Origin: Nitrososphaerota archaeon
GTDB lineage: Archaea > Thermoproteota > Nitrososphaeria > Conexivisphaerales > UBA164
DNA: 36,408 bases
NCBI GenBank assembly: GCA_029786595.1
Contig: JAFLXO010000008.1
Location: 1 to 36,408, forward strand
Reading direction: 5' to 3'
In this document: positions 24,356 through 33,099 of the stretch, in pieces
Layout: the number at the start of each line of letters is the position of its first letter
How positions within the stretch are numbered: position 1 is the first letter of the stretch
The notes under the pieces: generated by a model
What the model was told of the DNA's origin: nothing
Databases searched by the model: none
Seen by the model: only the letters and a program-made list of their open reading frames with translations
Translations under genes and position numbers: made by a program

Positions 24356-25088
24356 GAACGTAACCATAAGGGTAAAGCGGTTTGACGCCAAGGAGCGGCT
24401 GTTAAAAAGCAGCTCATTTAAGGTCAGCGCTAATAGATTTTCTACAGTATTGGGAGAACTCATAGGCATAAAGGAGGCCCAGGACCCATCCTTGTCGATT
24501 CGGTATAGCTGTAGAATGGGGATATGTGGCTCCTGCGGAATGGTCATAAATGGGAAGCCAAGGCTCGCATGCGAAACTAACGTGTTCTCCCTGGATACTG
24601 ATGAGGTGATAGTGGAGCCCATGCGTGGCCACCCAGTCCTCAAGGACCTGGTTTGCGACTTTGGTGAATTCTTCGATAACCATAGAAAGGTGATGCCCTG
24701 GCTTATAAGAAACAACATGAAGGAGAAGTTCAGGAACGATGTGGAGCACACTCAAACTAGAAGACAGCTCGACAGGTTCCTTCCATTTTCATATTGTATC
24801 AAGTGCGGCCTGTGCGTGGATGCCTGCCCCGTTGTTAACACAAACAGCGCGTTCGTCGGCCCTCAGGCCTTGGCGGCGGTCCGGCGTTATAACGAAGATT
24901 CTAGGGATCAGGGTATCAAACAGAGGTTGGCCGCAATAGATGTAAAGGATGGCGTATGGGGATGCGAGTACGCAGGCGCATGCTCGGCGGTTTGTCCCAA
25001 GGGGGTCGATCCCGCGCTTGCGATTCAGTTACTCAAGATGGATATTATGAAAAGGAAGTTCATAGGTTCGAATAAATCTAAGGAATAG
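24330..25088 (+). CDS. sdhB: Succinate dehydrogenase/fumarate reductase iron-sulfur subunit (copy 2)
   Basis: 252 aa. [2Fe-2S] site 'RYSCRMGICGSCGMVINGK' with 'RLACETN', and C-terminal clusters 'YCIKCGLCVDACP' and 'CEYAGACSAVCPKGVDP'. All Cys needed for three iron-sulfur clusters are present. I use the ATG at 24330, which is 6 nt after GAGGTG, over the ATG at 24315; it overlaps the previous gene by 26 bp. Being last in the operon (A-anchor-anchor-B) differs from copy 1 (A-B-C-D). Confidence 0.9.
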   Translation: MEKKNQENRNVTIRVKRFDAKERLLKSSSFKVSANRFSTVLGELIGIKEAQDPSLSIRYSCRMGICGSCGMVINGKPRLACETNVFSLDTDEVIVEPMRGHPVLKDLVCDFGEFFDNHRKVMPWLIRNNMKEKFRNDVEHTQTRRQLDRFLPFSYCIKCGLCVDACPVVNTNSAFVGPQALAAVRRYNEDSRDQGIKQRLAAIDVKDGVWGCEYAGACSAVCPKGVDPALAIQLLKMDIMKRKFIGSNKSKE

Positions 25089-25158
25089 GAGGAGCAATAC
25101 CCGATTTTTTACCACGGCATCCACCTAATTATTCCCCTTTGGCCTTTTATTACAATAG

Positions 25159-25170
25159 AAAATATTTATA
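25159..25170 (+). promoter_or_regulatory. TATA box of channel gene
   Basis: 'aaaatatttata' is centred about 29 nt before the ATG at 25194, indicating independent, near-leaderless transcription of the channel gene. Confidence 0.5.
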
Positions 25171-25193
25171 GCTAAAGGCTCGAGTGGGAGCGC

Positions 25194-26258
25194 ATGGAAT
25201 CTAGCAAGAAGTATAGAGAGTCAATTAACGACAGGTTTCTTAACTTTCTAGGAGATGTTATACTGCAACCATATTCAATTTTCAGACATGTCTGGAAACA
25301 GGTAATTTTGCTAGTGGCCATGATCACCTTTGGCGCATCCATTTTTATATACTATCAGTCGCTAGGTCCCCTATCAGCCATCGTAGCCTCAGTTTCAACC
25401 ATTTCGACCATAGGGTTCTATGCTCCTCCGCTAGGTTCTATGCCTTCGTTAGAAAAGGTACTTCTCATATTGATCATGATAGTCAGTGTTGGATCAGCTG
25501 CATCTATGGTACAGGGGGTGGTGACCAGCGTTGTAAAAAAGGAGCTATGGACTGAGGACTTGGACGAAATGAGGATTAAGAGGATGGATAAGCACATAAT
25601 AGTGCTCGGTTATTCCCAGATAGGCAGGTATATAGCCCAAAGGCTCATCGAAATGGGTTACAAATTTTGCGTGATAACAAGGGTCAAAGAAAACATAAAG
25701 GAACTGCAGGAACTGCGCATCCCATTTATACTTTCTGATCTAAAATCACCTGTGGACGCGCTTAACAATGCAAAAATCAACACCGCTTCTGCAATTATTA
25801 TGGCCCTAGAAAACGATGACACCAATATGCTCTTTGCGCTTACAGCAAAATTTATGAACGAAAGCATTAGGACCATAGCCATCAATAATGACCGCCTTCT
25901 TATAGAAGGTATGAAGAGGGCTGGGATAGATGTGGTTCTGCCAATTTATTCTATGGTGGGCAGCGTTGCAGCATATTCGGTGGTCTCGGATAACATACTG
26001 GGGGTTATCCATGGAGGAGATAACGCTCTGGCAGGTAGGCATATAGTACAGGTGGAAGTAAGGGACAATTCCAAGCTCGATGGTGCGTCTCTCAAGGAGG
26101 TTCAGGTTGACGTCCTGTTAATAATGCGTGATAATAAAATGATAAGGTTCCTTACACCTGATTTTAAGGTTATTCGTGGTGATAAAATGATGTGCCTGAC
26201 AGATCACGAAAGTCTAAAATACTTGAACCAAATGAATAATACAGATAATGGTCAATAG
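25194..26258 (+). CDS. RCK/TrkA-N-regulated potassium-channel-like protein
   Basis: 354-aa membrane protein: two helices with a pore loop, then a cytoplasmic RCK domain, as in MthK-type channels. The first helix is 'VILLVAMITFGASIFIYY', the pore segment is 'VASVSTISTIGFYAPPLGSM' and the second helix follows around 85-110. The RCK Rossmann motif 'IIVLGYSQIGRYIAQRLIEMG' starts near residue 131, and a TrkA-C-like domain ends the protein ('VQVEVRDNSKLDGASLKEVQ'). The selectivity filter, normally T-V-G-Y-G-D, reads T-I-G-F-Y-A, so ion selectivity is uncertain. It stands between the second SDH operon and aconitase. Confidence 0.83.
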   Translation: MESSKKYRESINDRFLNFLGDVILQPYSIFRHVWKQVILLVAMITFGASIFIYYQSLGPLSAIVASVSTISTIGFYAPPLGSMPSLEKVLLILIMIVSVGSAASMVQGVVTSVVKKELWTEDLDEMRIKRMDKHIIVLGYSQIGRYIAQRLIEMGYKFCVITRVKENIKELQELRIPFILSDLKSPVDALNNAKINTASAIIMALENDDTNMLFALTAKFMNESIRTIAINNDRLLIEGMKRAGIDVVLPIYSMVGSVAAYSVVSDNILGVIHGGDNALAGRHIVQVEVRDNSKLDGASLKEVQVDVLLIMRDNKMIRFLTPDFKVIRGDKMMCLTDHESLKYLNQMNNTDNGQ

Positions 26259-26326
26259 GGAGTAGTGACAATACCCACGGCCTATATTCTATACAATTCA
26301 AAATCCTTTAGGGGTTTGTTAGATCA

Positions 26327-26346
26327 TTTTTTTCCTAGCAAAAAAA
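26327..26346. terminator. Bidirectional terminator between channel and aconitase genes
   Basis: TTTTTTT-CCTAGC-AAAAAAA is a 7-bp palindrome with a T7 tract on each strand. It lies between two convergent genes, directly after the aconitase stop. T-tracts at gene ends are the known archaeal termination signal, so this can serve both transcripts. Confidence 0.6.
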
Positions 26347-26347
26347 G

Positions 26348-28852
26348 CTAGCGGCTGATCTCTACAATCATTTCTTGGAATATGCCGCCCTTCTTGAATG
26401 TCAGGAGTTCAGTTTCAGAATCTATCCTCGCCTTCACTTTGAAACTCTGTTTTTGGCCTTCGCCTGTTGCACTAACTGATAACTCCTTACCTACTGTTAA
26501 ATCAGCTATCCCATCGATGTCGAATGTTTCCCTGCCGGATAGTCCCAATTCCTTCCATCCGCGGTCGGTTTCCAGTGGTAGCACCCCCATATCTATAAGG
26601 TTGTTACGATGTATTCTTTCATAGCTTTCTGCAATAACGGCCCTTACACCGAGTAACCTGGTCACCTTAGCTGCCCAATCCCTTGAACTACCAGAGCCGT
26701 ACTCCTTTCCAGCAAGTATTATCAATGGGGTCCCCCTTTCCTGATATTTTAGTGCCGATCGGTATACTGATGTAATTTCTCCAGTTGGCAGGTAGACCGT
26801 GTTGCCTCCTTCTACCCCTTCATCTACCAAAAAGTTCCTAAGCCTTGTGTTGCTGAAACCGCCCCTGATCATCACTTCATGGTTTCCACGCCTTGAACCA
26901 TAGCTATTGAAATCCTTCTGTTCCACGCCTAGCGACTGCAAATACTTACCAGCTTCGCTGGAGGGCGAAATGCCTCCTGCAGGTGATATATGATCTGTAG
27001 TTATCTTATCGCCTAGCACGAGAAGCGCCCTGGCGCCCTTGATATCTGCTACTTCATCTTTCATTTCCATAAATGGCGGCCTTTTAATGTATGTTGAAGA
27101 GGAGTTCCAGCTATAGAGGAGTCCATGTCCCGTATCCAGCCGCTCCCATTCTTCCTTACCCTTGAATATATCAGAATATCTTTCCTTGAACATGTCTTGG
27201 TTTATGATTTTTGCGCTTTCCTCGATGGCCTTTTCGCTTGGCCATAGGTCTTTTAGATATATTTTCTTGCCGTTGGGATCGGTTCCTATGGGATCATTTT
27301 TAATATCCATATCGATATATCCTGCTAGAGCGTAGGCTACTACCAACGGAGGGGACATCAGATAACTAGCTTTGACCATCGGGTTAATCCTTCCCTCAAA
27401 ATTTCTATTACCGCTAAGCACGGCGACTGACCATAATCCTTTTGAGGATATTTCACTAGCAACCCGATCTGGAAGCGGCCCGCTGTTACCTATACAGGTA
27501 GTACAACCGAACCCCACTATTTGAAATCCAAGTGCTTCAAGGTAAGGAAGGAGGTTCAGTTTTCTTAGATACTCCTCTACTACAGGTGAACCGGGGGCCA
27601 GGCTTGTTTTGACCCAAGGCTTGGTTTTTAGCCCCATTTGTACCGCTGCCTTTGCAAGGAGGCCAGCTCCTATAACGACGGACGGATTTGATGTATTAGT
27701 ACAACTGGTGATAGCGGCAATCGCTATGACACCATCCCTGAGTTCCCCATCAGTTTTTTTGATATAGCTCTGGACGCTGGCTCTCACATCGCCTAGACTT
27801 ACTCTTGAATCAGGGTTCCTTGGTCCAGCAATGCTTGGTTCTATTTGTCCAAGATCTATATCCAGAAGATCGTCGTATCTGATTCCCTCAGCTTCATCAT
27901 TTGAATAGAATAGGCTATTTTCCTTTAGGTAGCTTTCAATGTAGCTATGATATCTGTTTGTCATTTTCAAGTAAGTTAGCGTTTTTTCATCAGGAGGGAA
28001 GAAGCCTATTGTCGCCCCGTACTCGGGCGTCATATTGGATACGGTGGCCCTATCTTCAACGCGCAGGCTCTTTAAACCAGGCCCAAAGAATTCTACAAAT
28101 TTACCAACTACACCCTTTTTCCTCAGCAATTCTGTGATCGTCAAAACAAGGTCGGTGGCCGTAGCGCCGCTCAAAAGGCTACCGGACAGCCTTACGCCAA
28201 CCACCTGCGGCAACGGTAGATAGTAGGGTTTACCCAGCATTAGCGCTTCTGCTTCAATGCCTCCGATACCCCATCCTAGTATACCTAAGCCTCCTATCAT
28301 CGTTGTGTGAGAATCAGTGCCCAGTACGGAATCAGGAAACAGCGATTCGCCATCCTTTATGACCAGCGAAGCCAGAAACTCTAGATTAACTTGGTGAACT
28401 ATACCTCTTCCCGGTGGAACTATCCGCAGTTTTTTAAAGGACTTCTGAGCCCATTTTAGAAGTTCATATCGTTCGATGTTCCTCTCCAGCTCCAATTCGG
28501 TGTTCAGCTGATAAGCATATGTAGTTCCAAAGAAATCAACCTGTACCGAATGATCAATTACTAAATCTGTCTGAATCTTTGGGTTCAAATCAGCAGGGTC
28601 TTTGGCCTTTTCCCTCAGCGCTGCAAGATCAACTATGGCCGGAACGCCAGTAAAGTCCTGCATAACCAGCCTGGAAGGGACAAATGGCAGTTCCACCCCA
28701 GGCCTGAGCATGGAATGGACATCAACCTTCCCACTTTGCCTCAGCACATTCTCCATTAGCATTCTAATTGAGTATGGCATAGAATCAATGTCAGGGATAG
28801 ACCTTTTAAGATCATAATAGCTACCGAAGGAGGATTTAGTCATATCTGTCAT
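26348..28852 (-). CDS. acnA: Aconitate hydratase (AcnA type)
   Basis: Interconverts citrate and isocitrate through a [4Fe-4S] cluster in the TCA cycle. 834 aa, somewhat shorter than the usual 880-900. Cluster Cys are in 'AITSCTNTSNPSV' and 'VGFGCTTCIGNSGPLP'. The swivel domain shows 'LAGKEYGSGSSRDWAAK' and 'AVIAESYERIHRNNLIDMGV', and 'VLGTDSHTTMIGGLGILGWG' is the N-terminal active-site strand. It lies next to both SDH operons; the gene is probably monocistronic, with its own TATA box and terminator. Because iron-responsive regulatory proteins are eukaryotic, I assume a plain enzyme. Confidence 0.96.
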   Translation of the reverse strand: MTDMTKSSFGSYYDLKRSIPDIDSMPYSIRMLMENVLRQSGKVDVHSMLRPGVELPFVPSRLVMQDFTGVPAIVDLAALREKAKDPADLNPKIQTDLVIDHSVQVDFFGTTYAYQLNTELELERNIERYELLKWAQKSFKKLRIVPPGRGIVHQVNLEFLASLVIKDGESLFPDSVLGTDSHTTMIGGLGILGWGIGGIEAEALMLGKPYYLPLPQVVGVRLSGSLLSGATATDLVLTITELLRKKGVVGKFVEFFGPGLKSLRVEDRATVSNMTPEYGATIGFFPPDEKTLTYLKMTNRYHSYIESYLKENSLFYSNDEAEGIRYDDLLDIDLGQIEPSIAGPRNPDSRVSLGDVRASVQSYIKKTDGELRDGVIAIAAITSCTNTSNPSVVIGAGLLAKAAVQMGLKTKPWVKTSLAPGSPVVEEYLRKLNLLPYLEALGFQIVGFGCTTCIGNSGPLPDRVASEISSKGLWSVAVLSGNRNFEGRINPMVKASYLMSPPLVVAYALAGYIDMDIKNDPIGTDPNGKKIYLKDLWPSEKAIEESAKIINQDMFKERYSDIFKGKEEWERLDTGHGLLYSWNSSSTYIKRPPFMEMKDEVADIKGARALLVLGDKITTDHISPAGGISPSSEAGKYLQSLGVEQKDFNSYGSRRGNHEVMIRGGFSNTRLRNFLVDEGVEGGNTVYLPTGEITSVYRSALKYQERGTPLIILAGKEYGSGSSRDWAAKVTRLLGVRAVIAESYERIHRNNLIDMGVLPLETDRGWKELGLSGRETFDIDGIADLTVGKELSVSATGEGQKQSFKVKARIDSETELLTFKKGGIFQEMIVEISR

Positions 28853-28874
28853 AATAGGTGAATCATATCAGGTG

Positions 28875-28885
28875 TTTATAAAAAT
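28875..28885 (-). promoter_or_regulatory. TATA box of aconitase gene
   Basis: 'tttataaaaat' on the + strand is centred about 27 nt upstream of the aconitase start at 28852 on the minus strand. Confidence 0.55.
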
Positions 28886-29040
28886 TATGCGTATATATTA
28901 TGTTTAGCACTGACATGGGTAAAGGGAGCTGTACTAAATACATATGGTTCACAGAGAGCCTGTCATATCACTCCGTTCGATGTCTGATGACTACGAAGAA
29001 CGTTCATTGAGGCAACTGACCCTTCATGAGCAGTTATCTG

Positions 29041-29853
29041 TTATCGTCTGGATATGATCTTGATGCCATCTGCACCAAATTTGTCTATGAGCTCCTTGAC
29101 CACTTGAGAAGTCACCGCCTTGGCAACTTTCATTGAGTTTGCCCTTGTTGATATAGTGATATGTATTTTGATGTCCTTACCGAAGCTTTTTGCCCTTGAC
29201 TTGATATATGTGTCGCTGTGTGCTGAAGCCACCTCTTTTAGTACCTTTGCCAAGGATGACTCATCGTTAGTGTCTACGATAATTTCCTTCTGAATATAAG
29301 CTCTCTCCTCAAACTCCTTCCTGATAATGGGAAGCAGTTGCTCTGTGAATATGGCTTTTAATTCAGCGGGAACCCCAGGAAGGGAAGCTACCAGAGACTC
29401 TTGATATCTTAAAATTATCCCCGGTGCCACTCCAACGGAATTTTTGAGCGGCGTTGAACCTTCCGGTAACCGGGCCATCTTTTCCCTTGAATCTGTAATT
29501 TTAGCGGTTCCAATACTTCCTGCCTTAGCTAACGACCGGAACTTCCTTTTAATCCATAGCAGTGCGGTCCTGTTTAATATTACCTTCCTATGCAAAGCGT
29601 TCGCCACAGCTTCAAGTGTCAGGTCATCTGCAGTTGGTCCAAGTCCTCCTGAGGTTATGATAACATCAACGCGTTCAGATAATGCATGCTCGATTTCTTT
29701 AGAGATGGCTTCAACTTCATCCCTGACGATTGCCACCCGTACTACTTCATTACCCATAGATGTTATCATATTACATAACCAGTTAGTATTAGTGTCCAAA
29801 ACGTCCCCGTTTAGGATCTCGTTTCCGGACGTAATCAATATAAATTTGGTCAT
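29041..29853 (-). CDS. CinA-type molybdopterin-binding (MoaB/Mog fold) protein
   Basis: 270-aa protein of the CinA N-terminal (COG1058) family. 'LITSGNEILNGDVLDTNTNWL' and 'VDVIITSGGLGPTADDLTLE' are the two signature segments; the latter binds phosphate or pyrophosphate in relatives. Some bacterial members hydrolyse ADP-ribose or NAD-cycle nucleotides. The C-terminal NMN deamidase (PncC) domain of bacterial CinA is absent, as is usual in archaea. Residues after about 175 form an extra alpha/beta region. No partner genes are close. The next gap holds a TnpB remnant. Confidence 0.87.
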   Translation of the reverse strand: MTKFILITSGNEILNGDVLDTNTNWLCNMITSMGNEVVRVAIVRDEVEAISKEIEHALSERVDVIITSGGLGPTADDLTLEAVANALHRKVILNRTALLWIKRKFRSLAKAGSIGTAKITDSREKMARLPEGSTPLKNSVGVAPGIILRYQESLVASLPGVPAELKAIFTEQLLPIIRKEFEERAYIQKEIIVDTNDESSLAKVLKEVASAHSDTYIKSRAKSFGKDIKIHITISTRANSMKVAKAVTSQVVKELIDKFGADGIKIISRR

Positions 29854-29959
29854 AGCGTCTTATTAGTTATAACGGTTTAAATTCTTTTGAATAAACATTT
29901 AAATTTTAATTCATTCTAAAAGCCGAAAGAAGCTTTTAAAGAATGTTAGGAGTTTAAGG

Positions 29960-29987
29960 GAAGCAGTAAATCTCAATCAGCTGCTTC
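29960..29987. repeat. Hairpin upstream of TnpB remnant
   Basis: GAAGCAG (29960-29966) and CTGCTTC (29981-29987) form a perfect 7-bp stem with a 14-nt loop, followed by 'caacgcggggggta'. Subterminal hairpins like this are used by IS200/IS605 elements, so it may be an element end left next to the tnpB fragment. Confidence 0.35.
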
Positions 29988-30052
29988 AACGCGGGGGGTA
30001 TACGGCCTTCTCTTAACATCGCCCTTAAATAGCGGTGTGGCAATAACATGAT

Positions 30053-30520
30053 ATGCTTTCGATGTTCGAGTTCGGGCTCTACCTGGACGATGAACAGAAG
30101 ATAGTTCTGAACAACCAGTTGAGGATATACATAGGGGTCGATAACAGAGCCTACCATGAAATACTTGAGCATTACCGGGAAACGGGCAGGGGCCTGACTT
30201 ATGCCGAACAGCAGAGCGCCCTGTCAGAGACCAAGGCAAACCAAGAACTGACCACCATTTATTCTCAGGTATTACGGGACGTCCTGAGGTGGATGAATGC
30301 ATCATTTAAAAACTTCTTTGGAGGAGGGGCCAATTATCCTAATGCTAAAAAATACATTTTAGGCATGACCTATCCTCCGGCGAGCCAGAAATGGATTTTC
30401 AGCATGAGCGTAGTTCTGCCTAAAATAGGTAGGAAAAGGATGGCCAAACACCGAGCAGTTAAAGGCAAGGTGAAAACAGTTACTCCCTTACCAAGGATAC
30501 CCTGCTTTTATTATGGCTAG
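30053..30520 (+). pseudogene. tnpB: Truncated IS200/IS605 TnpB (OrfB), N-terminal part
   Basis: 155 aa matching only the N-terminal domain of TnpB, the RNA-guided nuclease of IS605-type elements. 'LYLDDEQKIVLNNQLRIY', 'TTIYSQVLRDVLRWMNASFKNFF' and 'LPKIGRKRMAKHRAVKGKVKTVT' follow the family order. Homology stops at 'KTVT'; the last 12 residues are unrelated and a stop follows. The RuvC catalytic Asp/Glu and the C-terminal zinc finger are gone, so it cannot cut DNA. No TnpA transposase is visible. The deletion junction abuts the Shine-Dalgarno of the next MFS gene. Confidence 0.82.
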
Positions 30521-30524
30521 GAGG
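30519..30524 (+). promoter_or_regulatory. Shine-Dalgarno of the MFS gene at the tnpB break
   Basis: AGGAGG overlaps the TnpB-remnant stop codon and lies 9 nt before the GTG start at 30534. It sets the GTG as the start and suggests the transporter may be read from a transcript that crosses the remnant. Confidence 0.55.
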
Positions 30525-30533
30525 ACATAAGAT

Positions 30534-31691
30534 GTGAAGTCTAATATTTTCCCATTGGTTTTGATTTATGTATTTTTGGCTACCTTTCTATGGAGGGCTA
30601 CTACCAATATGTTCTATACATCTATACCTTTACTCTCTAGCTATTATCTGGGCCTTACCAGGGCTGAAATTGGTTTCGTTTCAGGGATAATCTCCTTTGC
30701 TTCCTTTATCGTTTCTTTCTATATAAACCAGAGAATAATAAATATGAAAAGATGGGTAGCCTTCTGGCTATCAATCCTCTCTTCCTTGACTATCCTAATA
30801 GCGTTCGCAAATAGCTTTGATATATGGGTTCTTGCATTTATCGCTGGAATGTCCATGGGGGCGGTTAGCCCGCAACTTGTCACTTCTGCCGGTATGATAG
30901 GCGACAGGAAATTCCAAGAGCGAGCCATCGCTATCTATACGCTGGCGCTAAGTGCCAGCCTTGTAGTAGGACCTCTGCTACAAGGTGTGTTGCTGGATAT
31001 ATTTTCGGATGACCTAAGGCTGAGCATGGCGTTATTTTTACCCCTAACCGCCGCTTCAGTATTGGTAAGCAGGCGTCTTAACCTGCCGATAAACAGAAGG
31101 ACGGCCGGAAAGACGGACCGAGGGATAATAAGGCAGCATGAGTTCTGGGCCTCCATTTCGATCAACGCTATATACACGTTACCGTTTGCTGCTATAATTA
31201 CATATGGAGGTATATTCTCCAAATCCATTTATGCTATGAACTATACATACACAATGATAACATATTCTATATTCTTTGGGACATCATTTATGATGCGCTT
31301 TTTGCTGTCAGCTAGACCTGTGAAGGACATGTTCAGGCTTGTAACCATTGGGACCTTACTTACGGTGGGAGGCCTTTCTATGATCTTCCTAAGCCCATCA
31401 ATTTTCATTTATATGCTGGGATACGCGATTTTGGGAGCTCCACACGGTATGTTCTGGCCCATTTCGTTGATTTATCTTAGGAGGTCGTTTGGTGATGAAA
31501 GAATAGCTAACGCAAATTCCTACTTTATGTCATTTAATTCACTTTTGTCAATAGCCGTTCCGTTCCTACTTGGTTTACTGACAACGGTAGTATCTCTGAG
31601 AAACCTATTTGGGCTAGTGCTTATACCTTCCATTGCTGTATATATAATATACCTTTATACGGCAAGGGCAAAAGCAACAACGCCAATTTAG
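30534..31691 (+). CDS. MFS transporter
   Basis: 385-aa membrane protein with about 11-12 hydrophobic helices, in the major facilitator superfamily. 'LGLTRAEIGFVSGIISFASF' and 'MSMGAVSPQLVTSAGMIGDR' are typical helices 2 and 4. The usual loop 2-3 G-x-x-x-D-R-x-G-R-R motif is replaced by 'INQRIINMKRW', so it is a divergent member. 'ALSASLVVGPLLQG' resembles drug/metabolite exporters (motif C-like G-P). The substrate is not predictable. The start is GTG at 30534; the ATG two bases earlier is followed at once by a stop. It is a different gene from the MFS protein at 3056. Confidence 0.82.
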   Translation: MKSNIFPLVLIYVFLATFLWRATTNMFYTSIPLLSSYYLGLTRAEIGFVSGIISFASFIVSFYINQRIINMKRWVAFWLSILSSLTILIAFANSFDIWVLAFIAGMSMGAVSPQLVTSAGMIGDRKFQERAIAIYTLALSASLVVGPLLQGVLLDIFSDDLRLSMALFLPLTAASVLVSRRLNLPINRRTAGKTDRGIIRQHEFWASISINAIYTLPFAAIITYGGIFSKSIYAMNYTYTMITYSIFFGTSFMMRFLLSARPVKDMFRLVTIGTLLTVGGLSMIFLSPSIFIYMLGYAILGAPHGMFWPISLIYLRRSFGDERIANANSYFMSFNSLLSIAVPFLLGLLTTVVSLRNLFGLVLIPSIAVYIIYLYTARAKATTPI

Positions 31692-31800
31692 GGCATCTAC
31701 TGAGATAATTTTTAGTTACAATTAGGGTCCTTCAATTGCACTTCATTGAAGAATACCGGATCTTTAACGCTTGAGAATTTCAACTCAGGTTAATTTATGG

Positions 31801-31810
31801 TTATATACTT
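31801..31810 (+). promoter_or_regulatory. TATA box of threonine synthase gene
   Basis: 'ttatatactt' is centred about 25 nt before the ATG at 31830, the expected spacing for a leaderless archaeal mRNA. Confidence 0.6.
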
Positions 31811-31829
31811 TGTCTTATCTTAGCTAAGC

Positions 31830-32888
31830 ATGGAATACAGTTTAAAATGCATGAACTGCGGGGAAATATATCCAAGTACGTATGCTTGGCAGACATGTAA
31901 GAAGTGTGATGGCATACTGGAAGTTGAATATACAGGCATACCGTCCGTACAAAGCCTAAGTAAAGACTTCTGGAGCTATGAACCGCTGTTACCTAAAGGA
32001 GTTTACAGGCATTATGAGCTGGGAAACACAACTCTCCTTAAGGCGGACGAAGATGGATTGTATCTCAAGCTCGAAATTGAGAACCCGACGAGGTCTTTTA
32101 AGGATCGGGGGTCCGTTGTCGAAATTGCAAAGGCCGTAGAATACGGCTATACCGAAGTAGCTTGCGCGTCGACCGGTAACATGGCTTATTCTATAGCTTA
32201 CTACTCTAAGCTTGCCGGGATCAAGAGCACAATCTTTGTAAGCAGAAATGCAAACTGGTTAAAGGTAAGAGATATACGGGAAACTAGGGATGCCAACATC
32301 ATCAAGGTCAATGGCGATTTTACGGAAGCTCAACGAAGGGCTATGAAATACTCTAAGAAAAAAGGCGCCTTCCTTACGGGGGATTATGGTTATAGAAAGG
32401 AGGGGCAAAAGACCATGCTCTTCGAAATCATAGCAGAGCTTCCGGATGTTGAAAATATATTTATCCCTATAGGTAATGCTACACTTTTTAGTGGAATATA
32501 TAAGGCATTGACAGAGCTGAAGAGGTATAAGCTTTCGAACGCTCATCCTCGGCTCATAGGTGTTCAGGCCCTGCTTACAGATCCAGTTGGGAAAGCTTTT
32601 AGGACAGGAGGGCCCATCGAATATCAAACCCCACTCACGGATGCGGGTGCCATTGCAGTAGGGTATCCAACTTACGGTAAACAGGCAATAGAAGGCATTA
32701 AGGCCACAAATGGAACTGTCATAGAGGTCAGCGATGATGAAATGGAAAGGGAGCGCCAAGCATTCTATAGGAGATATGGCTTGCGAGTAGAAATGGCTGG
32801 AGTTGCATCAGTGGCCGCATATAAAGAAGCCGGGCTCAAAGGAAAGAGCGTAGCCATTATAAGCGGAGGAAATACTCTAAAACCTTAA
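31830..32888 (+). CDS. thrC: Threonine synthase
   Basis: PLP enzyme converting O-phosphohomoserine to threonine, 352 aa. The N-terminal zinc-ribbon 'CMNCGEIYPSTYAWQTCKKC' is common in archaeal ThrC. The PLP Lys is in 'NPTRSFKDRGSVVEIA'. 'ACASTGNMAYSIAYYSKLAG' is the phosphate-binding Ser/Asn region, and 'VAIISGGNTLKP' closes the C-terminus with the Gly-rich PLP loop. No homoserine kinase or dehydrogenase is in the window, so it stands alone. Confidence 0.94.
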   Translation: MEYSLKCMNCGEIYPSTYAWQTCKKCDGILEVEYTGIPSVQSLSKDFWSYEPLLPKGVYRHYELGNTTLLKADEDGLYLKLEIENPTRSFKDRGSVVEIAKAVEYGYTEVACASTGNMAYSIAYYSKLAGIKSTIFVSRNANWLKVRDIRETRDANIIKVNGDFTEAQRRAMKYSKKKGAFLTGDYGYRKEGQKTMLFEIIAELPDVENIFIPIGNATLFSGIYKALTELKRYKLSNAHPRLIGVQALLTDPVGKAFRTGGPIEYQTPLTDAGAIAVGYPTYGKQAIEGIKATNGTVIEVSDDEMERERQAFYRRYGLRVEMAGVASVAAYKEAGLKGKSVAIISGGNTLKP

Positions 32889-33099
32889 TTATTCTGGCTC
32901 CGGAGACGATCTACTTAAGTCATTCAACCTTTGTCTTGGTGCAACCTAATTTTCCTAAATATAATATTATTGAGATTTACATCTAAAGGTTGCAACCATT
33001 GTTGGAGAAATCCACGCATATATTTCTACACTAAAGCTTCGAAAATTTACTGCTTTATTAAAGGCCGAAGCGTATTTGCAAACTTAGCCGATGGTTTTG

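Noticed and set aside
24170-24751. 193-aa minus-strand ORF, plus 24414-24755 and 24130-24318
   Set aside because: Shadows of the second SDH operon. They contain reversed iron-sulfur regions and no independent coding evidence.
32940-32994. Inverted repeat TGCAACCT ... AGGTTGCA
   Set aside because: 8-bp arms 40 bp apart in A/T-rich DNA between convergent genes. It is too short and isolated to assign as an element or regulator.
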